Below, in pieces: positions 10,118-20,583 of a DNA stretch of 64,000 nucleotides (position 1 is its first letter; every line of letters begins with the position of its first letter). This stretch comes from Porphyra umbilicalis. Taxonomy: Eukaryota > Rhodophyta > Bangiophyceae > Bangiales > Bangiaceae. The position numbers and the translations under genes were made by a program. The notes under the pieces are model-generated. The model was not told the origin of the DNA, did not search any database, and saw only the letters and a program-made list of their open reading frames with translations. The stretch is from NCBI GenBank assembly GCA_002049455.2, contig KV918767.1, positions 428,256-492,255 on the forward strand. The letters are read 5' to 3'.

Positions 10118-11496
10118 GGTTGGGGGGGGGGGGGGGGGGGGGGGTGCGTGGGGGGGGGAGGGTGTGGTGGCAGCGTGGGTGCGTCCGCGGCGGGGTGCCG
10201 ACGGCGTGCGCGGTGTGCTGCGCGTGGGGCGCTGTGGTGGTGCGGGCTCCGGGGGGCTCGCGTTTTTCGTGTTGCGGTGGGCTTGCGTTTCTCTGCTTTT
10301 TTCCGGTAGTGGCAAGCAGTACAGGAGATGGCTTGAATCATGGACACTTTCGAGGATATGAATAGCTCGCTCTAAAGAAGCACAAACAAACGCTGCGTAC
10401 GAATGAAATGAACAGGAAGAGAGCTCCTGTATTGCTTGTTCATCTGTGACGGAAGGGAATGAAAAGAAGGCATTGGCTTGCCGCGATCGCCGATATCCGT
10501 CCCGCGATCTACTACTTGAGGTTGTGTAATGGTCTGTACTCTTGATGACGTAGTCTCACGGTGGGCGGCACCGTTGTGTATGCCCAGAACCAGCGAGGGC
10601 GTCGGCGGCGGTGGCGGCGGTCGCCTTGCTACGAGCAGAAGAAGAAAAATAGCAAGCCTTGCTGGACGTAGAAGAAAGGATCTCCGTCAAGGATGGGGCG
10701 GACAGTCCGCTGGTTCTGGCGAGCATCCACCACCACGCCACGTTTCTCGTATCCATAGACATGGATATTCAACACGGCCTTGTCCATCTCAGTTTCTCTT
10801 TCAACACGGATGCAACGACCGCTGAAGTGACCACGTATTGATACACGGATGCATTGACCGCTGTACAGTAGTGACCACGTACAGTGCAGCAAATCGGGAC
10901 GCAAGCTGCGTCCAGCCATCCTCTGAAGTGGTGACAAGTGACCTAATGACTTCTGTTTCTACCGTCGAAACTCTTGTCGGCTCAAATCGCATTCCCGCAT
11001 TCCCGGTCCACGCTGGGCGCGGGCGCCTGCGCAAGGACCTGTCGCGTTGCAGGCGTACAACTGTCCCGGCCTTGGCCGTGGCGCGCCGGAACCCACGCGC
11101 ACCGCCGCCTTTGGACGGTCGTGAGCGCCCGCCTCTGCCTACCGCGGCGACTGCACAAGAGAGAAGACGTCGGCGGCCAATGTACGCGGCAAGACGTCGC
11201 GCAGTTGGGACTATCGAGGACCAGTTGAGGGAGGGCCTCCGCGATTACGGGACGGACTTCGCTGTGCCGCGACCTCGACGGCGACGGCAACGGCGGCGGC
11301 GGCGGCAGCGGTAGCGGCGGTGGTGGTGAGGCGAGCCGGGTATTGACGCGGCGCTCCTTGGACCTGACCGTGTCGGCCGAATGGAGCCGACCAACGGACA
11401 TCCAAGCGCTGATCCCTCGTCGGCGGCGGCGGCCGCCCCCCCCCGGCGGACACAGTCGTGTCGGTTGGCGAGCTCCCGGACGAGAGTCCCGGCGAG
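10118..11496. other. Intergenic region with a short tandem duplication
   Basis: A G tract (10120-10142) follows the membrane ORF. 10804-10888 holds two imperfect copies of a roughly 45-bp unit (ACACGGATGCA...GACCGCTG...GTGACCACGTA). 11240-11330 is rich in CGG/CGA triplets. No gene was recognised. The last few hundred bases should include the acyltransferase promoter. Confidence 0.45.
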
Positions 11497-12630
11497 ATGC
11501 CGACCGGCATGGCAGCCATGCCGGCCACCGCCTGCCCCGACGACGTGCACGCCCACTTTCAACCGTTCCGCCGCATTTCCCCTGCGTGGACCCCGTACGA
11601 GGTTGTCAAAACCGCGCTGCTCACCTTTTTTGTCTTTCCCCTGCGGCTGCTCTCTTTTGTGGTGCTCGGCACCGGCATCTACCTGACCGCCGCTCTGGCC
11701 ATGGCGGGCGTGTCGGCGGCCGAGGATTACGCCTACCGGCCGCTGCCGCGGTGGCGCAAGACGCTGCTCGCGGGCATCTCTCCACTGGTGCGGGCGGTCG
11801 CCTTTTGCGCGTTTGGCGTCTACCGCATCCGGTGGACGCGCGCCGACGACACGCACGAAAAGGCGCTGGTCATTGTCGCCAACCACCTCGGCTACCTCGA
11901 CATTGTCGCCCTGCGCGCCGTGTACGCGGGCTCCTTTGTGGCCAAAGGGGACATTGCCAAGGTGCCCCTGCTCGGCAGCGTCGCGCGCGCGATCCAGTGC
12001 CTGTTTGTCGTGGATGGCAAGCCCCTCACCACGTCGCTGCTGCAGCGCGTCGACGCCACCTACGCCTGCCACCTGTCCAAGCGCGCGCGCCTGTCGACCG
12101 AAGCGCCGACCGGCGAAGCCCCCGCCGATTGCCCCGGCTGCGGCACGTGCCTCAACACGCTGACCATCTTTCCAGAGGGCACGACGTGCAACGGGACAGC
12201 CATGATCAAATTCCGCACGGGCGTCTTCCTCGCCGGCAAACCCGTCCGCCCGGTCGTCGTCAAGCTCCCCTACAAGCGGTGGAACACCTCGTGGGAGTCG
12301 GTGCCTTTCCGGTACCACATGTGGCGGACGATGACGCAGGTGTCCAACAGCGTGGAGCTGGTCGAACTCCCCATGTACGTGCCCGACGAGGCCGAGTCGG
12401 CCGACCCGCGGCTGTTTGCCGAGCGCGTGCAAACGGACATGCAGGCGGTGCTCGACGGGGTGCCCGTGTACGAGCTGTCGCGGAAACACAAGTTTGTGTA
12501 CCACGATTTCCTGCGGGGCAAAGTCGACGCGCCGGCCGCACTGGCCAAGGCGGAGGAGCTGCGGCGGGGGGACAAGCTGCTGCTGGCGGCGGCCACAGAG
12601 GGGGCTGAGGCGGCGGCGTCGCCGGCATGA
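11497..12630 (+). CDS. Lysophospholipid acyltransferase, LPCAT/LPEAT type
   Basis: Membrane PlsC-family enzyme that transfers an acyl group from acyl-CoA to a lysophospholipid; acts in membrane lipid remodelling, normally at the ER. The ORF is intact, 377 residues from the ATG at 11497 (MPTGMAAMPA). Residues 38-70 are strongly hydrophobic (membrane anchor). Motif I is NHLGYLD (129-135, HX4D), followed by AKGDIAKVPLLGSVAR, motif III FPEGTT (225-230), KFRTGVF (238-244), and motif IV KPVRPVVVKLPYK (248-260), an order typical of LPCAT1/LPEAT rather than bacterial PlsC. A Cys pair (CPGCGTC) precedes FPEGT. No EF hand is present. One of two island genes with a fully continuous frame. Confidence 0.88.
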   Translation: MPTGMAAMPATACPDDVHAHFQPFRRISPAWTPYEVVKTALLTFFVFPLRLLSFVVLGTGIYLTAALAMAGVSAAEDYAYRPLPRWRKTLLAGISPLVRAVAFCAFGVYRIRWTRADDTHEKALVIVANHLGYLDIVALRAVYAGSFVAKGDIAKVPLLGSVARAIQCLFVVDGKPLTTSLLQRVDATYACHLSKRARLSTEAPTGEAPADCPGCGTCLNTLTIFPEGTTCNGTAMIKFRTGVFLAGKPVRPVVVKLPYKRWNTSWESVPFRYHMWRTMTQVSNSVELVELPMYVPDEAESADPRLFAERVQTDMQAVLDGVPVYELSRKHKFVYHDFLRGKVDAPAALAKAEELRRGDKLLLAAATEGAEAAASPA

Positions 12631-13460
12631 GGGGCCATGCGCCTGTAACTCTTACTTATTGGGCAGGGGAGGACGGAGGAGACGGAAGGGGGGGGGAGCC
12701 CGTGTCGGGATGCCTGTCGAGGCGGGGGTGGCGGGGGCGGGTGGGGTTGCTCGGTGAGGGGCCGCTCGGCGCGCTCGCACCGTTGGGGTGCCCGCCTCGT
12801 CGCCCGCTCTCCACGTCCCGACTTCGCGGGATGGGCACTTGCGGGTGGCCAATGGCGGGTGACTTGCCCCGGGTGCAGTGTTTGACGGCGGCCTCTGTGG
12901 TGGTGACGGCCGCGGCGGAGCCGGTGCGCCCGCCCGTGCCACTCTGCCATGGAGTGGCAGGCACCTTTGCGGTGCTCGCCGCGTGCCCCGCCGCGAGTGT
13001 TGCTGTTGCTGTCGCCTATCTGTTGTTGGGCACGCTCACCCGAGCTGCGGTGGACCCCGGCGGGGCCTGTACAGTTTCCATGCGGACAGCAGCACCCCGT
13101 TTTGCTGCTGTACGGACAATATCATCGACTCGGTTGCTGGCAGAGCAATAATACGATGGTGGAGCGTACGCGGACAAATCCAATGAAGAGCCCGGCAGAG
13201 CCCATCCCAGCAACAGCATACCGTGCTGCACTGCCGTGGCACCGCCCTTTCCAGCCATGTCCCGACCAGTACTGGCGCGGGTGCCCTGTACACCGAGCAA
13301 GCACACACATGCGGCCTCGTCCCGTCGCCAACACCACCACGTACGTACGCGCGCGGGTGCGGCACACTCCTCACACGTTCGGCGCCCCGGCGCGTACACC
13401 GCCGACACCCCCCAACCCCTCAAAAAAAGCAAATAAGAAGCAGAAACAAGCCCACGCGCC
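12631..13460. other. Convergent intergenic region
   Basis: Sits between the ends of the acyltransferase (+) and hydrolase (-) genes. 12685-12750 is G-rich. No ORF with recognisable content; presumably 3' untranslated sequence for both genes. Confidence 0.5.
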
Positions 13461-15047
13461 TCACATGCCCCCAAAGTCCAGCTGCGAGATCTCGGGGTGG
13501 TCGACCATCGTTTGGAGGGACGAGGCCACAAACGCGGCCGCCACATTCTCCGCCATGAGCCGCTCGAGCCACCCCCGAGGGCGCCCCGTCAGCCGCCGCA
13601 CGGTGACGCCGTCAATGACCGCCACCTCCGTGTCGGGGCCGAGCGGTGGGGCGCCACCGCCGCCCCCCCCCCCCCCCCCCCCCCCGCCCCCATCACCGTC
13701 CGTGTCGTCGCCCGCCGCCGCGGCCGGCCGCGACGAGGCGTCGACTTCGCGCATCGGGAGGTCCCCCCCCGCTTCGACGGCGGCGAGCCACGCGCGCAAC
13801 ACCGCATTGACCGCCGCCGGCGCTTCGGCGTGCGGGCAGTGCCCCGCCGGGCTCAGCTCAAAGTAGGCCGTAGCCGGCGCGCGGCGCTTGACGCGGTGCC
13901 CCCACGCGGGCACCACCCACACGTCGTCCCGCCCGTTGATCATGGCGAGCGGGAGGCCGTGGGTGGTGGCCACCGCGTCGACGGCAGCGTCAAAAGTCTG
14001 CTCCCCGCGGCTCGACAGGAGCATTTGGGCAAAGCGGTCAAAGGCGCCGTCCTGCCGCGTCGGCGCCAAAATTTGGTTGACGAGCCGCTCTGTCACGCGG
14101 GCGGGGGTGGCGTAGACCAACTGCAGCAGCCGCGTGAGGGTGGGGGGGTGGCGGAGGTTGGCCCAAAAGCGGCGCAGCACCCACCGCGCGACGGCAGACG
14201 AGCGCAGCGGCACCGTAATCGCCGCGTGCAGGCGCGGGGAGGTGGTCGGGTGGGGGAGCGCGCCGAAAAAGGGGGCGGCGTTGAGGAGGACTACCCCGCG
14301 GGTCAAGTCGGGCCGCGCCGCGGCGGCGGTGATGGCGACGAGGCCGCCGAGGGAGTTGCCGGCCACGTAGACGGGCTCGCCGACAATGTGCTCGATAAAG
14401 GCCGCCACCTGCGCCGCCCAGAGGTCGACGCCGAGAGGGGGGAGGGCGGCCGCCGAGCCGTCCCCGTCGGTGGCACCGGCCGCGTCGGCTGCGTCGGCGG
14501 CGTCTGGAGGCGATGCGGGCGGCGCCGGCAGGGACCGCCCGAGCCCGAGCTTGTCCATACACCACACCCGATGGTCGGCGGCCAAGTCGGCCAGCGTCTC
14601 CTCCCAGTGAAAGGTGCCCACCCCAAAGCCGGGCAGTAGCAGCACCGGTGGCCCAGTCGTCCCTGCCGTCACATAATGCACCCGCCCGCCCGGCCAGTCC
14701 CAGTAGTGGCCCTCGGGGCACAAAAAGTCGACGGCGGCGTCGCCCCCATCGTCAGCCGCCGCGTCCACCGCAGGTTCTGGCGGCGCTGGCGCTGGCGACC
14801 GCGACCGGCCGGGCGCGTCATCCGTAAAAGCCGCTGCCGCGTCGCGGGCGCCTGCCCAGGCGGCCGGCGGCCGCGGCGGCGCGGGCGGCCCGTCGGGGTG
14901 GCGGTGGCCAGCCGCCGCGGCGCGGAGGCTCGCAACGCCGCACCGGGGGGGGCCAACCGACACGCCCGACGGGCGACAAGCGCGTGCGCGGCGCGCCACC
15001 GCCGAGCGGTGGCCGCACCCCAGCGGTGGGGGCGGGAGGAAGGCCAT
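13461..15047 (-). CDS. Plastid alpha/beta hydrolase, pheophytinase-like
   Basis: Alpha/beta-hydrolase whose closest recognisable pattern is plant pheophytinase (removes phytol from pheophytin) and its plastid relatives. The start at 15047 gives 528 residues beginning MAFLPPPPLG, a plastid-type leader rich in Ala/Arg; an ATG-less extension upstream remains open. Core motifs: WPGGRVHYVTAG, LLLPGFGVGTFHW (oxyanion hole), CMDKLGLGRS, the nucleophile elbow GNSLGG, the acid strand MINGRDDVWVV, and the catalytic His in SPAGHCPHAEAP, which parallels GHCPHDE of pheophytinase. A Ser/Asp/Ala insert lies before the nucleophile, and a poly-Gly stretch encoded by a C/G run near 13663-13686 lies before a conserved-looking tail ending QLDFGGM. 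The frame is intact throughout. Exact substrate not provable from sequence. Confidence 0.82.
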   Translation of the reverse strand: MAFLPPPPLGCGHRSAVARRARACRPSGVSVGPPRCGVASLRAAAAGHRHPDGPPAPPRPPAAWAGARDAAAAFTDDAPGRSRSPAPAPPEPAVDAAADDGGDAAVDFLCPEGHYWDWPGGRVHYVTAGTTGPPVLLLPGFGVGTFHWEETLADLAADHRVWCMDKLGLGRSLPAPPASPPDAADAADAAGATDGDGSAAALPPLGVDLWAAQVAAFIEHIVGEPVYVAGNSLGGLVAITAAAARPDLTRGVVLLNAAPFFGALPHPTTSPRLHAAITVPLRSSAVARWVLRRFWANLRHPPTLTRLLQLVYATPARVTERLVNQILAPTRQDGAFDRFAQMLLSSRGEQTFDAAVDAVATTHGLPLAMINGRDDVWVVPAWGHRVKRRAPATAYFELSPAGHCPHAEAPAAVNAVLRAWLAAVEAGGDLPMREVDASSRPAAAAGDDTDGDGGGGGGGGGGGGGAPPLGPDTEVAVIDGVTVRRLTGRPRGWLERLMAENVAAAFVASSLQTMVDHPEISQLDFGGM

Positions 15048-15905
15048 CGCGGCGCCCGTGACGCGGCGCTCGACCCCGTGGGCAGCCGCCGCAAGCCGGC
15101 CGTGACGTGCCAACCGTGCGGAGGTAACCGGTCTCGCCGCCGTTTTCGAGCGGGAAAGGGACACGCACAGACACCAGAGGTGAGGGGACGCCGCAGGGGG
15201 GCGAAGAGTGGACGGCACAGCGGGTGATGGCGACAGCGGCAGCACGCGGCAGTGTCGGCGCGAGCAGCGACGTCGCTCGCGCCGTCAAACCCCCGAGCGC
15301 GCTCGTGCGGCGAGGCGGAGGAGCCGGCGGGGGCCTTGCACATGGCTCCCAACAGGCTGCCGACAAATATCTGGGCGTCCCCGGGAGTGGAAACTGAGAC
15401 CCGGGAAGTGCAGCCAGATTCTCACACTTGCAGAAAGTACATCCATCGTTGACCCGGACGAGTGTATTTGGGCATCACTTGATTCCATCGGCAGCAGCCC
15501 GCGAAAAAGAGCGAGCATGTCGATGAAGTCACCAGACTGCCGTTGCCGCGGCTCGGGCACGCGGCCACCCACGGCGTCTGCGCCACCGCCGCCGCCACCC
15601 ACCTCGGCGACCGCGCCTGCGCCCTGTCCCCGTGTTGCTGGCGTCGCCCCAGCGGACCGTCGTGGGCCTTTGTTCCCATGTCTCTGCTCGTAGTATCATT
15701 TTGATTGGCCCGGCACGCCATCCCGGCCGCGCTCGCGCTCTCCCCCACTGTCGACCGCGCCGACGGGCGCCACGGTCGGCGACGGACCCCCCGCGTCGAG
15801 TATTGTGGTTGCCCGCCGGCGGCGGACGCCCGCAACTTTTACGCAACTGCCGTTGCACCTGCTGCTTGGGCTTTTTGTGCACTTCCCCCAGCCGGTCCCG
15901 TCACG
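15048..15905. promoter_or_regulatory. Divergent promoter region of the hydrolase and CDC73 genes
   Basis: Head-to-head genes share this 858-bp interval. An inverted CCAAT box (ATTGG within TTTGATTGGCCC) lies at about 15699-15704. Nothing else can be assigned. Several ORFs read through it, but they show no family motifs. Confidence 0.45.
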
Positions 15906-18118
15906 ATGGAGCCGCTGGCGGCGATGCGGGAGGCCATTGCGCGGAGTGAGGAAATCACGCTTACGGACGAGCACGTGGTGCTTGGGGGAAAGACGCTGCT
16001 GCCACGGGATGCCGAGACGGTACGTTGACGTGCCAAGAGTAGAGGGGCCACGCGCATGCCGTGCGTGCCGGACCGCGTGGACGGGATGGGTGGCGGGCGG
16101 CGTGCCACCACGACGATGGCCTCCATCGCCGGCTCCGGGCTCACCTCGCAGGCGCTGCCACTTGGCCGCGTCGGCAGCGTGGACGCCACCCACGCCGATT
16201 TCCGGGCGACCGCTCACCTCGCGCTCGCCTCGCTTCCTTTGCGTTTACTCTGCACGCGCCGACACGGTGCCGCCGCCTTTCCCCCCCCCCTTTCTCTACC
16301 CGCCGCAAACACCCCCACCCCTGCTCGGCTGATTGCCTTCCCCCCCTCCCCTCAGGCCTACCACAGCCGCCGCGGCACGGCCGAAGCCTACACCACCGCC
16401 ACCGCCGCCTTCCAGTGGCTCTCCCGCGCGTCCGACTTCCGCACCTACATCCGCGGCGCGGAAGGCGCGCGCGTCGGCCGCGTCGCGGTGCAGGATCGGC
16501 GCGACTTGGTCGCCTACCTCAGCGGTGAAGTCGAGACGGTCGCGGGGCTCCGCGTGTCGGGCGCCGCCGCGGGGGGTGCCGCCTCCGCGGCGGGCGGGGG
16601 CACGGCCGGACCGGCGGCGGCGGCGGCGGCGGCGGCTGCCGCCGCTGCCGCCGCCGCCTCGGCGGGCGCGTCGGCCACAGCCGCCGCGGCGGCGGCCGGC
16701 GCGGCGGCGGCGGCGGGCGCCGCGCCCGCCGCCGCCGCCACCGCCGCCGCCGCCGCCACACTCGCCGCCGGCGCGGCGGCGGCGGCGACTGCCGACCGGC
16801 CCGACCGGGGGGCGGGCGCGGCGGCCCGCCGCGACGGCGACGCGGCGGCCGCGGCCTTGGCCCCCCCGACGATGGCGGCGGCGGGGTGGCGATGGACACG
16901 GGCGACGATGGGGCCGCCGCCGCCGCCGCGGGCGGCGACGAGCCGCTGCGCCTCGCCACCGCCCCCGCCGCCGCCGCCACCCTGTGCCTCCCCGACGGGC
17001 CCCTCGACGCGCTCGCCGCCGCGTCCCTGCCGCGGCCGCCGGCGCGCGCGGCGGCGGCGGTCCCCCCCCCCCGCCCCCACGTGCGGCGGCGGGACGCTGG
17101 GTTGATTGCCAAAAAGGCGTTTCGGCCCGCGCTCGCCGCCCTCATCGCCGCCCGCAAGGACGTGCGGGCGGCGGAGGAGGCGGCGCGCCGCGGGGACGCG
17201 GGGGGGGGGGTCCCCGGCGGTCTGGGCGGTGCCGCCGGCGCGGGGGGGGCGGGGGGGGGGGGGGGGGGACCGTCGACCCCCGCGGCGACCGCTACAAGGT
17301 GTCGGAGGAGCGGGTGTGGCGGGAGCAGCTCGGCATGGATTTTGGGGCGCTCGGCATTGACGCGGCGGGGTCCTTCCGCTCGGCGGGCGCCGCCGGTGCC
17401 GCCGCCGCCGCCGTGCCGCCGCCGCCGACGGCGGTGGCGCGGGCGGCGCCCCCCCCCCCGCCCCCGGCGGTGGCGGTGCCCCGGCGGCGCCCCGCCGGGG
17501 TGCTCCCCCCCCCCCCCCCCCGGGGGTGCGCCCCCCCCCCCCCCGGGCGACCGCACGCCCATCATCCTCCTGTCGGCGAGCCCCCGCGCGCTCCTGACCA
17601 TGGCCAACGCGCCGGCGCTGCTCGGCGCCGGCCGCTTCACCACCACCGCCGAAGCGCGGGCGGCGCGCAAGGCGGCGGGCGCGCCGCCGCCGGGCGGCAC
17701 CACCAAAATCATCCGCCCGTTTGGGGGGCGCTCGGGCGGCCCGACGCCGTACGTGCTCGTGTCCAACGCGGCGCGGCTGGCGGCGGCGGATTGGGCGCGC
17801 GTCCTCGCCGTCGTCGTGACGGGGGAGGAGTGGCAGTTTCAGGGGTGGCCGATGGTCACCGCGTCGCTGCGGGGAGGGGGGGGGGGAGGGGGCGGCATCA
17901 AGGCCGTCCCGGGGGGGGTGCTCGAAGCGCTGCGCGCCGTGCACGGCGTCTACTTTCACTACCTCGACGAGCCGGTGCGGGGGGGGGTCGGCCACTGGCC
18001 GATCACGCGCGTCGCGCTCGCGCGGGAGAAGCGGCACGAGGACCCGCGGGCGGTGGAAGCGTTTTGGCGGTCGATCGACGATTGGGCGCGTGCCAAGGCG
18101 CCCCACTTGGAGTACTGA
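15906..18118 (+). CDS. CDC73: CDC73/parafibromin, PAF1 complex subunit
   Basis: Nuclear PAF1 complex subunit that travels with RNA polymerase II during elongation. Exon 1 (15906-16019, 38 codons) has MEPLAAMREAI..ITLTDEHVVLGGK, the CDC73 N-terminal pattern. The intron is 16020-16355 (GTACGT...CCCCTCAG), phase 0. Exon 2 opens AYHSRRGTAEAYTTATAAF and contains VQDRRDLVAYLSGEV, matching the parafibromin DRKDLLGYLNGE. Then come a poly-Ala region, DPRGDRYKVSEERVW with LGIDAAGSF (about 17276-17370), and a clear C-terminal Ras-like domain from TPIILLSASPRALLTMANAP through WARVLAVVVTGEEWQFQGWP to REKRHEDPRAVEAFW, stop at 18116-18118. The frame changes at C7 (about 16861), in the G tract 17238-17268 and in the C tracts 17450-17545. 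A poly-Gly insert sits inside the Ras-like domain. Confidence 0.9.
16020..16355 (+). other. Spliceosomal intron of CDC73
   Basis: 336-nt intron between ...RDAET and AYHSRR. Donor ACG|GTACGT, pyrimidine-rich 3' end CCCCCCTCCCCTCAG|GCC. It is the clearest intron in the window, because conserved CDC73 sequence lies on both sides in matching phase. Confidence 0.85.
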
Positions 18119-18501
18119 GCGGTACGGGGGCGGGGGGGGGGGGCGCAACGGGAGGAAGGGCGGTGGATGGGCTGAGCAGGCGAGACGGGGTAGGGGGGGA
18201 CAGGCAACTACTCTTGGTTGTGGGCGCCACCCGGTAGGACCGCGTGGCAGGGAGCGTATGCGTGGCCGTGCGTGGTGGTGGCGGCAGTGTGGGCGTGTAA
18301 CAAGCGGCGGGGCCAGCCCGGTGGGCGACGCGCCCGACCAATCCATTCGCGGTGTGCGCACCGCACCGCCAGTCGCTGGGTGGCCAGCAGACGGCGGTCG
18401 CGCTCCACACCCCGTTTCCAGACTCACACTGCATGGTGTCTCGTGCGGTCGTGTCCCCCCGGCGGCGGGCCGCGCCCGCCGCCCCCAGCCCCGCCGCCCC
18501 G
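18119..18501. other. Convergent intergenic region between CDC73 and the bZIP gene
   Basis: 383 bp between two 3' ends. G tracts at 18130-18145; otherwise no recognisable feature. Confidence 0.5.
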
Positions 18502-19068
18502 TCAGCGGGGCGCGCACCCCGGCGGACCGGCGGCGGCGCCCCCCCCCCCCCCCCCGGCGCCGCGGCGCCCGCCCCCGGGCGCGCCTCGGCCTTGACCTCT
18601 GTGGCGTCTCCCCCCCCCGCGGGGCCGCCGGCCGCGGGGGGGCGCCCCCCCCCCCCCCCCCCGCCGGCCGCCGGCGCTGGTTGCTCCGCTTGGCCGCCTC
18701 GCGGTTGCGGAGGATGCGGATGCGCGTCCGCTCGTCGGCCACGTCGGCCAAGTTGACTTTGCGGCGGCGGGGGCGGCGGCCCCGCCCGCCGCCCGCAAGC
18801 ACCAGCTCCGCGCCGGGCGGGCCCGCCCCCGTCGCGGCCGCCACGGCGGCGCGCATGGCGGCGCCGGCGGCACTCGCAGCGACCGCCGCGGCGGCGGCGT
18901 CGGCGGTGGCGCCGCCGCCGCCGGGGCCGCTGCCACGCCACGGGTCGGCGGGCAGCGGCCGCGCGACGCGCGGCGGCGCAAACGTGGCAACGGCGCGCGC
19001 GCGGAGCCGAAAGGTGCTCGCCGCGCCGCACGGGGTGACGGAGAGGAACATGGGGACGGCCGCCCCCA

Positions 19069-19122
<54 letters not shown>

Positions 19123-20583
19123 TGCCCGTCGCCACCGTTGCCGGCGCGTAGCCGCAGCCGTACGAGCCGCGCCACATTTGACCCGCGACGGCGAGGCTGG
19201 CGGGGCCCCCGCCGCCCGCCGCGGCGGCGGCGGCGGCCGAGCGCCACGACCCACCGGGGCCGTCGACGCGGGAGCAGTAGGCCGACATGCGGGCGAGGAG
19301 GGTGATTTCGGGTGCGCCGCCGCCGCCGGGGGGGGGGGGCGCCGCAACACGGACGTGAGCGTCGCCATCCCGCCGCCGATCGCCATGTCGGGCACAAAGT
19401 GCTCAATGTTGATGACTTCACCGCTGATGGCGTCGCTGTCGGCGGTCGATGGGGGGGAGGGGGGGGGGGGGGGGGGTTGGCCCGTGGCGCCGGCGCCGGC
19501 GGTGGCGGCCCCGCCGCCGCTGCCGCCACTGCCGCTGCCGCTGCCGCTGCCACCGCTGCCGCTGCCGCTGCCGCTGCCGCCCACCGCCGCCGTCGGCGAC
19601 GTTGCCCCCGCCGACGGTGGCCGTACCGTCGCGGCACACGACAAGACGGTCACCATCTCTTGGGTGCGGACGTTCAACACGCCGCGGCACATCGGCGCGC
19701 AAAAGAAGCGGCCGCCCGACACGAGCGGACTATAATCCCGCTCAATGTCCGCCACGATCGACACACACACGAGGTCCGCTTCGAGGCCGCTGCCGTCGCC
19801 GAGCAGCACGCCCGGCGAGCCGCCCGGCCCGACCGCCGCCGTCGCCGCCGCCAGCGGCGGCACGGGTACGGCCAAATACGAAGCGGCGTTGATGGTCGGG
19901 CCCGCCGCGCCGTCGACCGACGGCCCCTCGTCGTCCGCCGCCGCCCCGTCGGCGCCGCCCCCATCGTCGGCCGACGCGACGAGGCTGACGACCCGCTCCC
20001 ACGCAATCGCCCCGTCCAGCCCCGCGGGCGTCAGCGCCGGCGTGCCCGCGTCGCCGTCCCGCCCGCCGGCGGCGGCAGACGCGGCGCTGCCGCCCGGCGG
20101 GGGCGTCAGCCACGCCCGCACCAGGTGGGAGGAGGTAAGGAGCGCAAATTCGGGGAGGCGCGCCGTCATTTCGGGTGTGAGGGGCGTGCCGGCGAGCACC
20201 TCGGCCGTGCGGCTGGCGCGGGGGCGGCGGTCCGCGCCGGGTGGCTTGCCGCGGGGCCGGCGCGGCGACGCTCCGCCGCCGCTATGGCCGCCGCCTGGAT
20301 GGCACCCGCCTTGGGGTGTTGATGCGGCGGCAGACGCGGACGCCGCCGCCGCCGCCGACACCAAGTCGGAGCTCGGCGCCGACGCTGACGGCGACGCCGT
20401 CACCGACGAGGCCTGCGGGGAGCTCCTGTCCGACGAGCACGCGGAGGACGGCCCGAGGGAGGGAACCGCCGCGGACGCTGCAACTGCCGAGCGGATGCGC
20501 GCGACTTGATGGCTAATCGTCGGCCGCGGGCTGGGGAGGGGGGACGGGCGCCGCGGCGCCCCCGCCGGCGACGCGCTCGCCAT
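18502..20583 (-). CDS. bZIP-type transcription factor with unusual N-terminal region
   Basis: Start at 20583 (MASASPAGAPRR). A Ser/Ala-rich lead is followed by conserved-looking segments I cannot assign: TPLTPEMTARLPEFALLTSS, AIAWERVVSLVAS, LVCVSIVADIERDYSPLVS, FFCAPMCRGVLNVRTQEM and VINIEHFVPDMAIGGGMATL, with a Gly-Ser repeat between them. After a frame change at C11 (coding strand; 19329-19339) the chain continues ARMSAYCSRV, then a poly-Gly run, then the bZIP basic region ERTRIRILRNREAAKRSNQR (18672-18745), which has the invariant N-x7-R (NREAAKRSNQR). Directly after RRR the sequence turns into G/C tracts, and no heptad leucines can be read in any frame. Likely a nuclear DNA-binding regulator. 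The end at 18502 is uncertain. Confidence 0.7.

Noticed and set aside
16514-18500. Minus-strand continuation of the bZIP frame across CDC73
   Set aside because: The part antisense to CDC73 is compositional. Only the section above about 18500, with the basic region, is accepted.
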